From positions 248,001-312,000 of the forward strand of contig NZ_JACBJG010000006.1 of assembly GCF_015910535.1 (NCBI RefSeq): DNA of 64,000 bases. Direction: 5' to 3'. The notes under the pieces were generated by a model that was not told where the DNA came from, searched no databases, and worked only from the letters and a program-made list of their open reading frames with translations. This DNA is from Saccharomonospora sp. NB11. GTDB taxonomy: Bacteria > Actinomycetota > Actinomycetes > Mycobacteriales > Pseudonocardiaceae. Below are positions 28,226 to 36,922 of the stretch, piece by piece. A program made the position numbers and the translations under genes. Each line of letters begins with the position of its first letter. Within the stretch, counting starts at the first letter, position 1.

Positions 28226-28453
28226 AAGAACTACGACGAAAGAAAAGACCCGGCGGGGTCAGGCTCGCTGGGGCTCGCCTGAGAAGGCCCCTGACTTCAT
28301 CGTCGCCGGATCTGTCCGACGTCCAGTTTCAACGAGATGACGGCCGCCTGTCATCCCGCATAAGAGTGACGCTGCGCACGGACGGGTTTGAGTGCGGCAT
28401 TCGCGGTTTTCTGCAGCTCACGTGCAGAAGACGCGGGCGTGGGGCGGCGCAGG
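28226..28453. other. Intergenic DNA between the MFS gene and the DUF1918 terminator
   Basis: Apart from the palindromes next to the MFS gene and the terminator that begins at 28454, this stretch holds only short imperfect inverted repeats. No gene is supported. Confidence 0.45.
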
Positions 28454-28484
28454 AAAAACCCCTCGGATCGCAGTCCGAGGGGTT
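28454..28484 (-). terminator. Rho-independent terminator of the DUF1918 gene
   Basis: AACCCCTCGGA (28457-28467) pairs perfectly with TCCGAGGGGTT (28474-28484). Read on the minus strand the stem is followed by a run of five T (28458-28454), giving one of the few canonical terminators in the window. Confidence 0.9.
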
Positions 28485-28518
28485 CGAGGTTCGGTCGTCG
28501 GGCCGTCGGCAGCGGTGG

Positions 28519-28707
28519 TCACTCGGCGTGGGCCACGACCTCGCAGTCGGGGCCGGGGAACATCAGTGACTCGTGTCCGTCGGGAAACCGCACGACGTAC
28601 GGCGGTTCCCCGTGTTCCCCGCGCACTTCGACGATCTCACCCATCTGCTCGGCGGCGCCGACCGTCCGCCCGTGTACGAGGATCCTGTCTCCCACTGATG
28701 CCTGCAT
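28519..28707 (-). CDS. DUF1918 protein
   Basis: The 62-residue small beta-rich soluble protein has the DUF1918 pattern: VGDRILVHGRTVG, then GEIVEVRGEHGEPPYVVRFPDGHESLMFPGPDCEVV. The fold resembles an SH3/KOW-like barrel. It is common in actinobacteria, function unknown, and here is monocistronic with its own terminator. Confidence 0.9.
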   Translation of the reverse strand: MQASVGDRILVHGRTVGAAEQMGEIVEVRGEHGEPPYVVRFPDGHESLMFPGPDCEVVAHAE

Positions 28708-28953
28708 CGACTACCACCTCCGCATCTTCGAGGGTAGGGGCGCGTCGCGTGGGTGGCGAGTCGGCGACGGGGACGACCACCGCGGCCCCCGGTGTGGGGG
28801 TGCCGACGGTTAGCCTCGGGGAGAAACCCCTTCAGAAATCCGAAATTACCGCTGGGTAACCACGGTGCGCGGTGATGTGGTGCACGTCTACCAGTACGCT
28901 TGTACCGCTAAGTCGACGAACCGCGAAGACCCGCGAGAGGAGCGTCCCCGCTC

Positions 28954-30177
28954 ATGGCCAAGATCAAGGTCGAGGGCACCGTTGTCGAACTCGACGGCGA
29001 TGAGATGACCCGCATCATCTGGAAGTTCATCAAGGACAAGCTCATCCACCCGTACCTCGACATCAACCTCGAGTACTACGACCTCGGCATCGAGGAGCGG
29101 GACCGCACGGACGACCAGATCACGGTCGACGCGGCGAACGCGATCAAAAAGCACGGTGTCGGCGTCAAGTGCGCCACCATCACCCCCGACGAGGCCCGGG
29201 TCGAGGAGTTCGGCCTGAAGAAGATGTGGCGGAGCCCGAACGGCACCATCCGCAACATCCTCGGCGGTGTCGTGTTCCGCGAGCCGATCATTATTTCGAA
29301 CGTCCCGCGGCTCGTACCCGGCTGGACCAAGCCGATCATCATCGGCCGTCACGCGCACGGTGACCAGTACAAGGCCAGCGACTTCAAGGTCCCCGGCCCC
29401 GGCACCGTGACCATCACCTACACGCCCGAGGACGGCTCCGAGCCCATGGAGCTGGAGGTCGCGAAGTTCCCCGAGGGCGGCGGCGTGGCCATGGGCATGT
29501 ACAACTACCGCAAGTCGATCGAGGACTTCGCGCGCGCGTCGCTGCAGTACGGCCTCGACCGCGGCATGCCGGTGTACATGTCGACGAAGAACACCATCCT
29601 CAAGGCCTACGACGGCATGTTCAAGGACACCTTCGCCGAGATCTACGAGAAGGAGTTCAAGGCCGACTTCGAGGCCAAGGGCCTGACCTACGAGCACCGG
29701 CTCATCGACGACATGGTGGCGGCTTCCCTCAAGTGGGAGGGCGGCTACGTGTGGGCCTGCAAGAACTACGACGGTGACGTGCAGTCCGACACCGTGGCGC
29801 AGGGCTTCGGCTCGCTGGGGCTGATGACCTCGGTGCTGCGTACGCCGGACGGTCGCACGGTGGAGGCGGAGGCCGCGCACGGCACGGTGACCCGCCACTA
29901 CCGCCAGCACCAGCAGGGCAAGCCCACCTCCACCAACCCGATCGCGTCGATCTTCGCGTGGACGCGCGGCTTGGAGCACCGCGGCAAGCTGGACAACAAC
30001 GCCGAGCTGATCGGCTTCGCGAACACGTTGGAGAAGGTCGTCATCGAGACCGTCGAGAGCGGCAAGATGACCAAGGACCTCGCGCTGCTGGTCGGCGGCG
30101 ACACGCCGTACCAGACCACCGAGGAGTTCCTCGCGACGCTGGACCGCAACCTGGCCGAGAAGATCGCCCAGGGCTGA
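28954..30177 (+). CDS. icd: NADP-dependent isocitrate dehydrogenase
   Basis: The 407-residue enzyme oxidatively decarboxylates isocitrate to 2-oxoglutarate and makes NADPH. It belongs to the homodimeric, eukaryote-like type II subfamily. Visible text includes [93 protein letters not shown] and [12 protein letters not shown] with [13 protein letters not shown] at 28954 follows GAGAGGAG. A terminator hairpin follows. Confidence 0.97.
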   Translation: MAKIKVEGTVVELDGDEMTRIIWKFIKDKLIHPYLDINLEYYDLGIEERDRTDDQITVDAANAIKKHGVGVKCATITPDEARVEEFGLKKMWRSPNGTIRNILGGVVFREPIIISNVPRLVPGWTKPIIIGRHAHGDQYKASDFKVPGPGTVTITYTPEDGSEPMELEVAKFPEGGGVAMGMYNYRKSIEDFARASLQYGLDRGMPVYMSTKNTILKAYDGMFKDTFAEIYEKEFKADFEAKGLTYEHRLIDDMVAASLKWEGGYVWACKNYDGDVQSDTVAQGFGSLGLMTSVLRTPDGRTVEAEAAHGTVTRHYRQHQQGKPTSTNPIASIFAWTRGLEHRGKLDNNAELIGFANTLEKVVIETVESGKMTKDLALLVGGDTPYQTTEEFLATLDRNLAEKIAQG

Positions 30178-30194
30178 CGCGGCCGAGTCCGTGA

Positions 30195-30230
30195 CGTCGA
30201 GGCCCCGACTGGTCGGTCGGGGCCTCGACG
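30195..30230 (+). terminator. Terminator after icd
   Basis: CGTCGAGGCCCCGAC (30195-30209) and GTCGGGGCCTCGACG (30216-30230) form a perfect 15-bp stem with a 6-base loop, 18 bases after the icd stop. Confidence 0.9.
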
Positions 30231-30246
30231 CGTCTTCGGGGGTCCC

Positions 30247-30714
30247 ATGCGATACGACACCACGCTGAGCCTGCCCCGGTGGCAGACCCGGCTCATGTTC
30301 GCCGTCGTCGTCCTGTGCGTGGTGACGGTGGCGGCGGTGTGGCTGGTGGCCGACGGACCGTTGTGGGGGAAGCTCCTCGCCACGGCCGTGCTCCTGGCGA
30401 TGTGGCCGCTGCTCACGATGCACGGCCGGGTCACGGTGGACGACGACGTGCTCACGTTGGCCGTCGTGCCGCTGTTCCGCAAACGCGTCCCGCTGGCGGA
30501 CGTCGTCTCGGCGACGCTCACCACGACCGATCCGATGAACGACTTCGGTGGCTACGGCTACCGGCCGCTCGGCGGTGGCGAGGTGGGTTTCGTCTTCGTC
30601 GCCGGGCCCGCCGCGAAGGTGGTGTTGTGTGACGGGCGGACGTTCGTCGTCGCGGCCCCGGACGCCGACCGGCTCGTGGCGGTGCTGAGCGAGCGGACGA
30701 CGGAGGGCGCGTAG
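30247..30714 (+). CDS. Two-helix membrane protein with PH-like soluble domain (copy 1)
   Basis: The 155-residue protein has two transmembrane helices (about 15-33 and 40-58). A beta-rich cytoplasmic domain follows: GRVTVDDDVLTLAVVPLFRKRVPLADVVSATL and later GYGYRPLGGGEVGFVFVAGPAAKVVLCDGRTFVVAAPDADRLVAVL. The pattern resembles membrane-anchored bacterial PH-like proteins. It is paralogous to the next gene over its whole length. Function unknown. Confidence 0.75.
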   Translation: MRYDTTLSLPRWQTRLMFAVVVLCVVTVAAVWLVADGPLWGKLLATAVLLAMWPLLTMHGRVTVDDDVLTLAVVPLFRKRVPLADVVSATLTTTDPMNDFGGYGYRPLGGGEVGFVFVAGPAAKVVLCDGRTFVVAAPDADRLVAVLSERTTEGA

Positions 30715-30807
30715 GTCTCGCGGAGGTTTCGCACTCGATCAACTCCGGCGGAACGGTGGTTGACTGGAGGAACGCTCGTCCTGACATGACACACCTGGGG
30801 GTGCGGA

Positions 30808-31269
30808 ATGCACTACGAGACCACGGTTGCGCCGCCGCGGTGGTTGGACCGCCTGCTGTTCGTCCTTTTCGTGGCCTGTCTCGTCGGAGCAGTGTTCGCC
30901 TGGCTGCAGGAAGGGCCGCTGTGGGCCAAGCTCATCCCGACCGCCGCAGTCCTGATGACGCTGCCTCTCGTGGGCGCGCGGGGGCGCATCACGGTGGACG
31001 ACCACGCGCTCACGCTCGCTGTCGGGCCGTGGTTCCGTAAGCGGCTTCCGCTGGCGGAGATCACGTCGGCGGAGCTGACTCGGGCCGCTCCCATGGACTT
31101 CGGCGGGTTCGGTTACCGGTCGCTCGGCGCAGGCGAGGCGGCTTTCGTGTTCGCCGCGGGACCGGCGGCGAAGGTGCACGCCACCGAGGGACGTTCGTTC
31201 GTCGTCGGGGCGCCGGACGCCGACCGGCTTGTGGCGGTGCTGAGCGAGCGGGTGACGGAGGACGACTGA
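30808..31269 (+). CDS. Two-helix membrane protein with PH-like soluble domain (copy 2)
   Basis: The 153-residue tandem paralogue of the preceding gene has the same architecture and near-identical anchors: PPRWLDRLLFVLF, GRITVDDHALTLAVGPWFRKRLPLAEITSAEL and the C-terminal segment VVGAPDADRLVAVLSERVTE. The gap of 93 bases has no terminator-like hairpin, so cotranscription is possible. Function unknown. Confidence 0.75.
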   Translation: MHYETTVAPPRWLDRLLFVLFVACLVGAVFAWLQEGPLWAKLIPTAAVLMTLPLVGARGRITVDDHALTLAVGPWFRKRLPLAEITSAELTRAAPMDFGGFGYRSLGAGEAAFVFAAGPAAKVHATEGRSFVVGAPDADRLVAVLSERVTEDD

Positions 31270-31415
31270 GCCCGCAACGGCGGTACCGGATCGGTGCCAC
31301 GTCGGGATCGGCTGCGCGAGACGTGCCGAGACGCGAGACTGCGCGCTCTGTCACCCGTCGCCGGACCATAGGGGCGAGGGGCGTGAGGGCGCCCACCGAC
31401 GTCCGGGAGTCGCCG

Positions 31416-32051
31416 ATGACCACCAGCGAGAAGATCGACTTCAAACGGGAACTCGACTGCTACCGCGCCCCGAGGGGCCGATTCCGCGTCGTCGACGTGC
31501 CCGACCTGCGTTACCTGATGATCGACGGGCACGGCGACCCCAACACCGAGCCCGCCTACGTCGAGGCGATCGAGGCGCTCTACCCGCTGGCCTACCGACT
31601 GAAGTTCGCGAGCAAACGCGCCGGGCGTGACTACGTCGTCATGCCGCTGGAAGGACTGTGGTGGGCCGACGACATGTCCGCGTTCACGAGCGCGCGGGAC
31701 AAGTCGAGGTGGGACTGGACGCTCATGATCATGGTGCCCGATTGGATCGACGAGGCGATGGTCGCCGACGCGGTCGAAGCGATCGCAGCCGAGCCGGCCA
31801 AGGAGCCGCCCCGGCGGCTGTCCGAGGTGCGCTTGGCGACGTTGTCGGAGGGGCGGTGCGTGCAGACGTTGCACGTCGGCCCCTACGACGACGAGGCCGA
31901 CGTGCTGGCCCGCCTGCACGACGAGTTCCTGCCCGACAACGGTCTTCGCCCCACCGGCAAGCACCACGAGATCTACCTCAGCGACGCGCGCAAGGTCGCG
32001 CCCGAGAAGCTGCGCACGATCCTGCGGCAGCCGGTCGCCCCCGTATCGTGA
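31416..32051 (+). CDS. GyrI-like small-molecule-binding protein
   Basis: The 211-residue stand-alone protein has a GyrI-like/SOUL-type ligand-binding fold, with motifs VPDLRYLMIDGHGDPNTEPAYVEAIEALYPLAY, PLEGLWWADD and LHVGPYDDEADVLARLHDEFLPDNGL. Such domains bind hydrophobic drugs or act as cyclopropanoid hydrolases. No DNA-binding domain is present. ATG at 31416 has GGGAG 7 bases upstream; the longer frame from 31323 is less likely. It converges on the LysR gene. Confidence 0.85.
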   Translation: MTTSEKIDFKRELDCYRAPRGRFRVVDVPDLRYLMIDGHGDPNTEPAYVEAIEALYPLAYRLKFASKRAGRDYVVMPLEGLWWADDMSAFTSARDKSRWDWTLMIMVPDWIDEAMVADAVEAIAAEPAKEPPRRLSEVRLATLSEGRCVQTLHVGPYDDEADVLARLHDEFLPDNGLRPTGKHHEIYLSDARKVAPEKLRTILRQPVAPVS

Positions 32052-32055
32052 GTCG

Positions 32056-33021
32056 TCACGACCAGATGGTCACGTGCACGGGCGGGCGGAACCGCGACGG
32101 CGGCACGCCACCTTCGGGCGAGCGCATGAGCTGCATGGCGGCGGGCGTGCCGAGGAAGTAGCGCAGGGACGCGGCGGCGGCCGAGCAGCGCTGCCGGGCC
32201 GGGGTCGTGACGTGCCAGCACACGGGCGCCGGAGTGGCGGACGTGGGCAGCACGGCGAGCTCCCGCCTGCGCAACAGCGGCGCCACGAGGTGTTCCACGG
32301 CCACCGACACCCCGGCCCCGCCCGCGGCGGCCGACCACGCGCTGGTCTCGTTCGGATACACCTGGATGCGCCTGTCCGGGACCCGCAGTCGCCGCAGCAA
32401 CCGCGCCACATCGCTGTCGGGGTCCGCGCCCGACGGACCCACCGACCACCGCCAGCTCGCCGGATCGCCCTGCGGCCGGTCGTCCGGCGGACCGACCGCC
32501 ACGAGCGAGCATCGGAACACGGGGACACTGTCCAGCTCGCCGTCCGGCAACGCCGGTCCCAGCGCGGCGTCGGCGAGCCGGTGACTCACCAGCACTCCCG
32601 TCTGCTCGGTCGTGGCGAGCCCCGACGACACGTCGACCGTGTCGCCGCAGCGGGTGCCGAACGCCTCCAACAGCGGGCCGGCGACGAATTCGGCGACGAT
32701 GCTCGTCACCGCCACGCGCAGGGGTTCCGGTGCGCCGTTCGCCTGCCGCACCGCCGCGTCGGCGTCGACGCCCAGCTCCACCATGCGTGAGGCGATCGGC
32801 AGCAGTCGTCGTCCGGCCGGGGTGAGCGTCATGCCCTGCGCCGTGCGCACCAGAAGTCGGTCGCCGTGATGCTGTCGCAGGGCCGCGAGCGCCTGCGACA
32901 CCGCGGGTTCGCTGACCCCGAGCGCGCGGGCGGCGCCGGTCACCGAGCCCAGCCGTGCCACGAGGACGAAGGCGCTGAGCTGACCGAGTGTCATGCGCCC
33001 TGGTCGGGTGACGCCGGACAC
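32056..33021 (-). CDS. LysR-family regulator divergent from CO dehydrogenase genes (CutR-like)
   Basis: The 321-residue protein has a winged helix at about residues 10-70 (LGQLSAFVLVARLGSVTGAARALGVSEPAVSQALAAL) and a periplasmic-binding-like effector domain beyond about 95. It is divergent from coxM, with a 22-base palindrome between them. In Mycobacterium sp. JC1 a LysR protein (CutR) activates the CO dehydrogenase genes in a similar setting, so this is probably the CO-responsive activator. GTG at 33021 has GAGAGG about 10 bases upstream; ATG at 32994 is an alternative start. Confidence 0.88.
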   Translation of the reverse strand: MSGVTRPGRMTLGQLSAFVLVARLGSVTGAARALGVSEPAVSQALAALRQHHGDRLLVRTAQGMTLTPAGRRLLPIASRMVELGVDADAAVRQANGAPEPLRVAVTSIVAEFVAGPLLEAFGTRCGDTVDVSSGLATTEQTGVLVSHRLADAALGPALPDGELDSVPVFRCSLVAVGPPDDRPQGDPASWRWSVGPSGADPDSDVARLLRRLRVPDRRIQVYPNETSAWSAAAGGAGVSVAVEHLVAPLLRRRELAVLPTSATPAPVCWHVTTPARQRCSAAAASLRYFLGTPAAMQLMRSPEGGVPPSRFRPPVHVTIWS

Positions 33022-33042
33022 GGTTCGAGGCTACCTCTCGCG

Positions 33043-33064
33043 GCGATAAGGGGCCGCTTATCGC
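33043..33064. promoter_or_regulatory. Palindromic operator between the LysR gene and coxM
   Basis: GCGATAAG (33043-33050) and CTTATCGC (33057-33064) form a perfect inverted repeat around six bases, centred in the 82-base divergent gap. The ATAAG-N6-CTTAT core has the size and dyad shape of a LysR-type box, so it is the likely site of the adjacent regulator. Confidence 0.7.
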
Positions 33065-33103
33065 GGCATTGCCACCCCGCCCGCACGGGCCGAGCCTGGC
33101 GGT

Positions 33104-33988
33104 ATGCAGGTGCCCGCGCAGTTCCAGTACGAGAAGGCCACGAGCGTCGAGCACGCGCTCGCACTGCTCGACGCCTACGGCGACGACAGCATGGTGGTGG
33201 CGGGAGGGCACTCGCTGCTCCCCATGATGAAGTTGCGGCTCGCCCAGCCGGAGACCCTGATCGACATCAACGACGTGCCCGAGCTGGCCCGCATCGGGGT
33301 CGATCGCGACTCGGTGACGATCGGGGCCCTGGTCCGGCACGCGGAGCTGCTCGACTCACCCGCGATCGGGGAGCACTTCCCGATCCTCCACGACGCCGAG
33401 CGGGTCATCGCCGACCCGGCCGTCCGCAACCGGGGCACGGTGGGCGGCTCGTTGTGTCAGGCCGACCCGTCGGAAGACCTCGCCGCCGTGTTCGTCGCCC
33501 TCGACGCGATCGCGCTGATCCGGGGGCGGGACGGCGATCGTGCGGTCCCCGTGCGGCAGTTCTTCACCGGCCCGTACTCCACGGCGCTCGACGACGGTGA
33601 ACTACTGGTGGGCGTGCGCGTGCCGATCCGGTCGTCCGCGTCGGCGTACGCGAAGGTGGAGCGTCGCTCGGGCGACTGGGCCGTGGCGTCGGCGGGAGCG
33701 GCGTTGCGGCTCGACGACGGGCACGTCGCCTGGGCGGGCATCGGGTTGACCGCCGTCGGTGCGCCGTCGTTCGGTGCGCCGGAAGCGGAGGAGTACCTCG
33801 TCGGCGGCCCCGCCACCGACGAGCGGTTCGCGGAAGCGGGCACCATCGCCGCCGAACACTGCTCCCCGGTCGCCGACCAGCGCGGCCCCGTCGACTACAA
33901 GCGCCATCTCGCCGCCACGCTCACCACCCGCGTGCTGCGCACCGCCGCCGCCCGCTGGCGAGGCCACGGCAACCACCAGGAGTCGTGA
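33104..33988 (+). CDS. coxM: Aerobic CO dehydrogenase, FAD-binding medium subunit
   Basis: The 294-residue flavoprotein subunit passes electrons from the Fe-S subunit to FAD and then to quinone. The FAD-binding motifs AGGHSLLPMMKLRLAQP (about 32-48) and TVGGSLCQADPSEDL (about 112-126) are present, followed by the C-terminal CO dehydrogenase flavoprotein domain. Length is normal. It is first in coxMSL. The ATG is preceded by only a weak ribosome binding site. Confidence 0.93.
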   Translation: MQVPAQFQYEKATSVEHALALLDAYGDDSMVVAGGHSLLPMMKLRLAQPETLIDINDVPELARIGVDRDSVTIGALVRHAELLDSPAIGEHFPILHDAERVIADPAVRNRGTVGGSLCQADPSEDLAAVFVALDAIALIRGRDGDRAVPVRQFFTGPYSTALDDGELLVGVRVPIRSSASAYAKVERRSGDWAVASAGAALRLDDGHVAWAGIGLTAVGAPSFGAPEAEEYLVGGPATDERFAEAGTIAAEHCSPVADQRGPVDYKRHLAATLTTRVLRTAAARWRGHGNHQES

Positions 33989-33989
33989 C

Positions 33990-34538
33990 ATGGAGATCAC
34001 CGTCACCGTCAACGGCCAGCCCTACACGCGCACCGTGGAGCCCCGCCTGCTGCTGGTGCACTTCCTCCGCGACGAGTTGGGGCTCACCGGCACGCACTGG
34101 GGATGCGACACCTCGAACTGCGGGGCGTGCGTCGTGCTCATGGACGGCGTGCCCGTGAAGTCCTGCACCGTGCTCGCGGTGATGGCCGACCGGCACGAGA
34201 TCCGCACCGTCGAGGGGCTGGAGACCTCCGACGGGCTCGACCCGGTGCAGCAGGGGTTCCGCGCCGAACACGGCCTCCAGTGCGGTTTCTGCACGCCGGG
34301 CATGATGCTGACCGCCCGGTGGCTGCTCGACCGCAACCCGACGCCGTCGGAGGAGGAGATCCGCGAGGCGTTGTCCGGCCAGCTCTGCCGCTGTACGGGC
34401 TACGAGAACATCGTGCGTTCGGTGCGGTGGGCGGCCGAACACGAGGCCGCCGCGAACGCCGTCTCCGACGCGATCCCCGACCAGCGGGCCGACACGGCCG
34501 CCCCACGAACCCGGTCGGACTCGGAGGTGCAGGCATGA
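33990..34538 (+). CDS. coxS: Aerobic CO dehydrogenase, [2Fe-2S] small subunit
   Basis: The 182-residue protein has a plant-ferredoxin-like cluster (C39, C44, C47, C59 in WGCDTSNCGACVVL and KSC). A second cluster domain follows (C98, C101, C133, C135 in QCGFCTPGM and CRCTGY). It transfers electrons from the Mo centre to CoxM. The C-terminal 20-30 residues beyond the second cluster are an Ala/Asp-rich extension. It starts one base after coxM ends, and coxL overlaps its stop (ATGA). Confidence 0.95.
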   Translation: MEITVTVNGQPYTRTVEPRLLLVHFLRDELGLTGTHWGCDTSNCGACVVLMDGVPVKSCTVLAVMADRHEIRTVEGLETSDGLDPVQQGFRAEHGLQCGFCTPGMMLTARWLLDRNPTPSEEEIREALSGQLCRCTGYENIVRSVRWAAEHEAAANAVSDAIPDQRADTAAPRTRSDSEVQA

Positions 34539-36922
34539 CCACCGCGGACGTTCCCACCCAGCGCGGCACCCCCGTCGGCTACGGCAGCATGCCGCGCAAG
34601 GAGGACGAGCGCTTCCTGCGCGGCCACGGCCGCTACGTCGACGACATCACGCTGCCCGGGATGCTGCACGGCGCCGTGCTGCGCAGCCCCCACGCGCACG
34701 CGCGCATCGTCTCCCTCGACACCAGCGCCGCCCAGGCGCACCCGAAGGTGCGTGCCGTGATCACCGGACGCACCCTCGACGGCCTCGACCTCGCCTGGAT
34801 GCCCACGCTGTCCCACGACGTGCAGGCGGTGCTCGCCACCGACAAGGTGCGCTTCCAAGGGCAGGAGGTCGCGTTCGTGGTGGCCGAGGACCGGTACGCG
34901 GCGCGCGACGCGTTGGAGCTCATCGACGTCGAGTACGAGCCGCTGCCGCCGGTCGTCGACGCCACCCGCGCGCTCGACGCCGACGCCCCCGTGATCCGCG
35001 ACGACGTCGAGGGCCGCACCGACAACCGCATCTTCGACTGGGAGACCGGCGACGCCGCCGCCACCGACGCTGTGTTCGCGAACGCCGATGTGGTGGTGTC
35101 GCAGGACATGCTGTATCCGCGCGTGCATCCCGCGCCGATGGAGACGTGCGGTGCCGTGGCCGACATGGACCCGGTGACCGGGAAGCTCACCGTGTGGACC
35201 ACCACGCAGGCCCCGCACGCGCACCGCACCCTGTATGCGCTGGTGGCGGGCCTGCCGGAGCACAAGATCCGCGTGATCTCCCCCGACATCGGCGGCGGTT
35301 TCGGCAACAAGGTCGGCATCTACCCGGGCTACGTGTGCGCGGTGGTGGGCTCGATCGTCACCGGCAAGCCCGTCAAGTGGGTGGAGGACCGCTCCGAGAA
35401 CCTCATGAGCACGTCGTTCGCCCGCGACTACCACATGCACGGCGAGATCGCGGCGACCCGCGACGGCAGGATCCTCGGCCTGCGGGTGAAGGTGCTGGCC
35501 GACCACGGCGCGTTCAACGGCACCGCCCAGCCCAGCAAGTTCCCCGCCGGGTTCTTCGGCGTGTTCACCGGGTCCTACGACCTCCGGGCCGCGCACTGCC
35601 AGGTCACCGGCGTCTACACCAACAAGGCGCCGGGCGGCGTCGCCTACGCCTGTTCGTTCCGCATCACCGAGGCTGTCTACCTCGTCGAACGGCTCGTGGA
35701 CGTGCTCGCGCGCGAGGTGAACGCCGACCCGGCCGAGCTCCGCATGCGCAACCTGTTGCGACCCGAGCAGTTCCCGTATCGCAGCGCCACGGGGTGGGAG
35801 TACGACTCCGGCGACTACCCGCGCACGCTGCGCACGGCACTGGAGGCGGCCCACTACGACGACCTGCGTGAGGAGCAGTGGCAGCGGCGGCAGCGAGGGG
35901 AGCTGATGGGCATCGGCGTCAGCTTCTTCACCGAGGCCGTCGGCGCCGGGCCGCGCAAGCACATGGACATCCTCGGTCTGGGCATGGCCGACGGAGCCGA
36001 GCTGCGCATCCACCCGACCGGCAAGGCCGTGCTGCGGTTGTCGGTGCAGACCCAGGGGCAGGGACACGAGACGACGTTCGCCCAGATCGTGGCCGAGGAG
36101 CTGGGCATCCCTCCCGACGACATCGACGTCGTGCACGGCGACACCGACCAGACGCCGTACGGGCTCGGCACCTACGGTTCCCGCTCGACCCCCGTGTCCG
36201 GGGCCGCGGCGGCCGTCGTGGCACGCAAGGTGCGTGAGCGAGCACGGCTGGTGGCCTCGGCGATGCTGGAGGTCGACCCGGGTGATCTGGAGTGGGAGAA
36301 GGGGCGGTTCTTCGTCACCGGCGATCCCACGTCGGGCGCGACGATCGCCGACATCGCGATGGCCGCGCACTCCGACCTCGACCTCCCCGAGGGCGTGGAG
36401 GGACACCTCGACGCCGAGACCGTCTACAACCCACCCAACCTCACGTATCCGTTCGGCGCGTACGTGTGCGTGGTGGACGTCGACCCCGACACCGCCCAGG
36501 TGCGGGTCCGCGACTTCGTGGCCGTGGACGACTGCGGGGTGCGCATCAACCCGATGATCGTCGAAGGGCAGATCCACGGTGGACTCGCCGACGGAATCGG
36601 GATGGCGCTCATGCAGGTCATGGCCTTCGACGAGGACGGCAACCACCTCGGCGGATCGTTCATGGACTACCTGCTGCCGACCACGATGGAGTGCCCGTCG
36701 TGGCGGCTCGGCGAGACGGTGACGCCGTCGCCGCACCACCCGATCGGCGCGAAGGGAGTCGGGGAGTCGGCGACCGTGGGCTCGCCCGCCGCCGTGGTGA
36801 ACGCCGTCGTCGACGCCCTCGCCCCGTACGGCGTGCGCCACCTCGACATGCCGATGACGCCCGCCGTGGTGTGGCGGGCCATGCAGGGGCGGCCCCTGCG
36901 GACGGATCTGGCGATCACATGA
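34535..36922 (+). CDS. coxL: Aerobic CO dehydrogenase, form I molybdenum large subunit
   Basis: The 795-residue catalytic subunit oxidises CO to CO2 at a Mo-Cu centre. The active-site loop reads AYACSFR (about 370-376, Cys373 the copper ligand). It fits the form I consensus AYxCSFR and not the form II motif AYRGAGR. The catalytic Glu lies in GVGES (about E744). Other cofactor regions, DIGGGFGNKVG and TQGQGHETTFAQI, are present. Usual length. The organism is therefore predicted to scavenge atmospheric or soil CO. The last four bases overlap the CoxI-type gene. Confidence 0.96.
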   Translation: MTTADVPTQRGTPVGYGSMPRKEDERFLRGHGRYVDDITLPGMLHGAVLRSPHAHARIVSLDTSAAQAHPKVRAVITGRTLDGLDLAWMPTLSHDVQAVLATDKVRFQGQEVAFVVAEDRYAARDALELIDVEYEPLPPVVDATRALDADAPVIRDDVEGRTDNRIFDWETGDAAATDAVFANADVVVSQDMLYPRVHPAPMETCGAVADMDPVTGKLTVWTTTQAPHAHRTLYALVAGLPEHKIRVISPDIGGGFGNKVGIYPGYVCAVVGSIVTGKPVKWVEDRSENLMSTSFARDYHMHGEIAATRDGRILGLRVKVLADHGAFNGTAQPSKFPAGFFGVFTGSYDLRAAHCQVTGVYTNKAPGGVAYACSFRITEAVYLVERLVDVLAREVNADPAELRMRNLLRPEQFPYRSATGWEYDSGDYPRTLRTALEAAHYDDLREEQWQRRQRGELMGIGVSFFTEAVGAGPRKHMDILGLGMADGAELRIHPTGKAVLRLSVQTQGQGHETTFAQIVAEELGIPPDDIDVVHGDTDQTPYGLGTYGSRSTPVSGAAAAVVARKVRERARLVASAMLEVDPGDLEWEKGRFFVTGDPTSGATIADIAMAAHSDLDLPEGVEGHLDAETVYNPPNLTYPFGAYVCVVDVDPDTAQVRVRDFVAVDDCGVRINPMIVEGQIHGGLADGIGMALMQVMAFDEDGNHLGGSFMDYLLPTTMECPSWRLGETVTPSPHHPIGAKGVGESATVGSPAAVVNAVVDALAPYGVRHLDMPMTPAVVWRAMQGRPLRTDLAIT

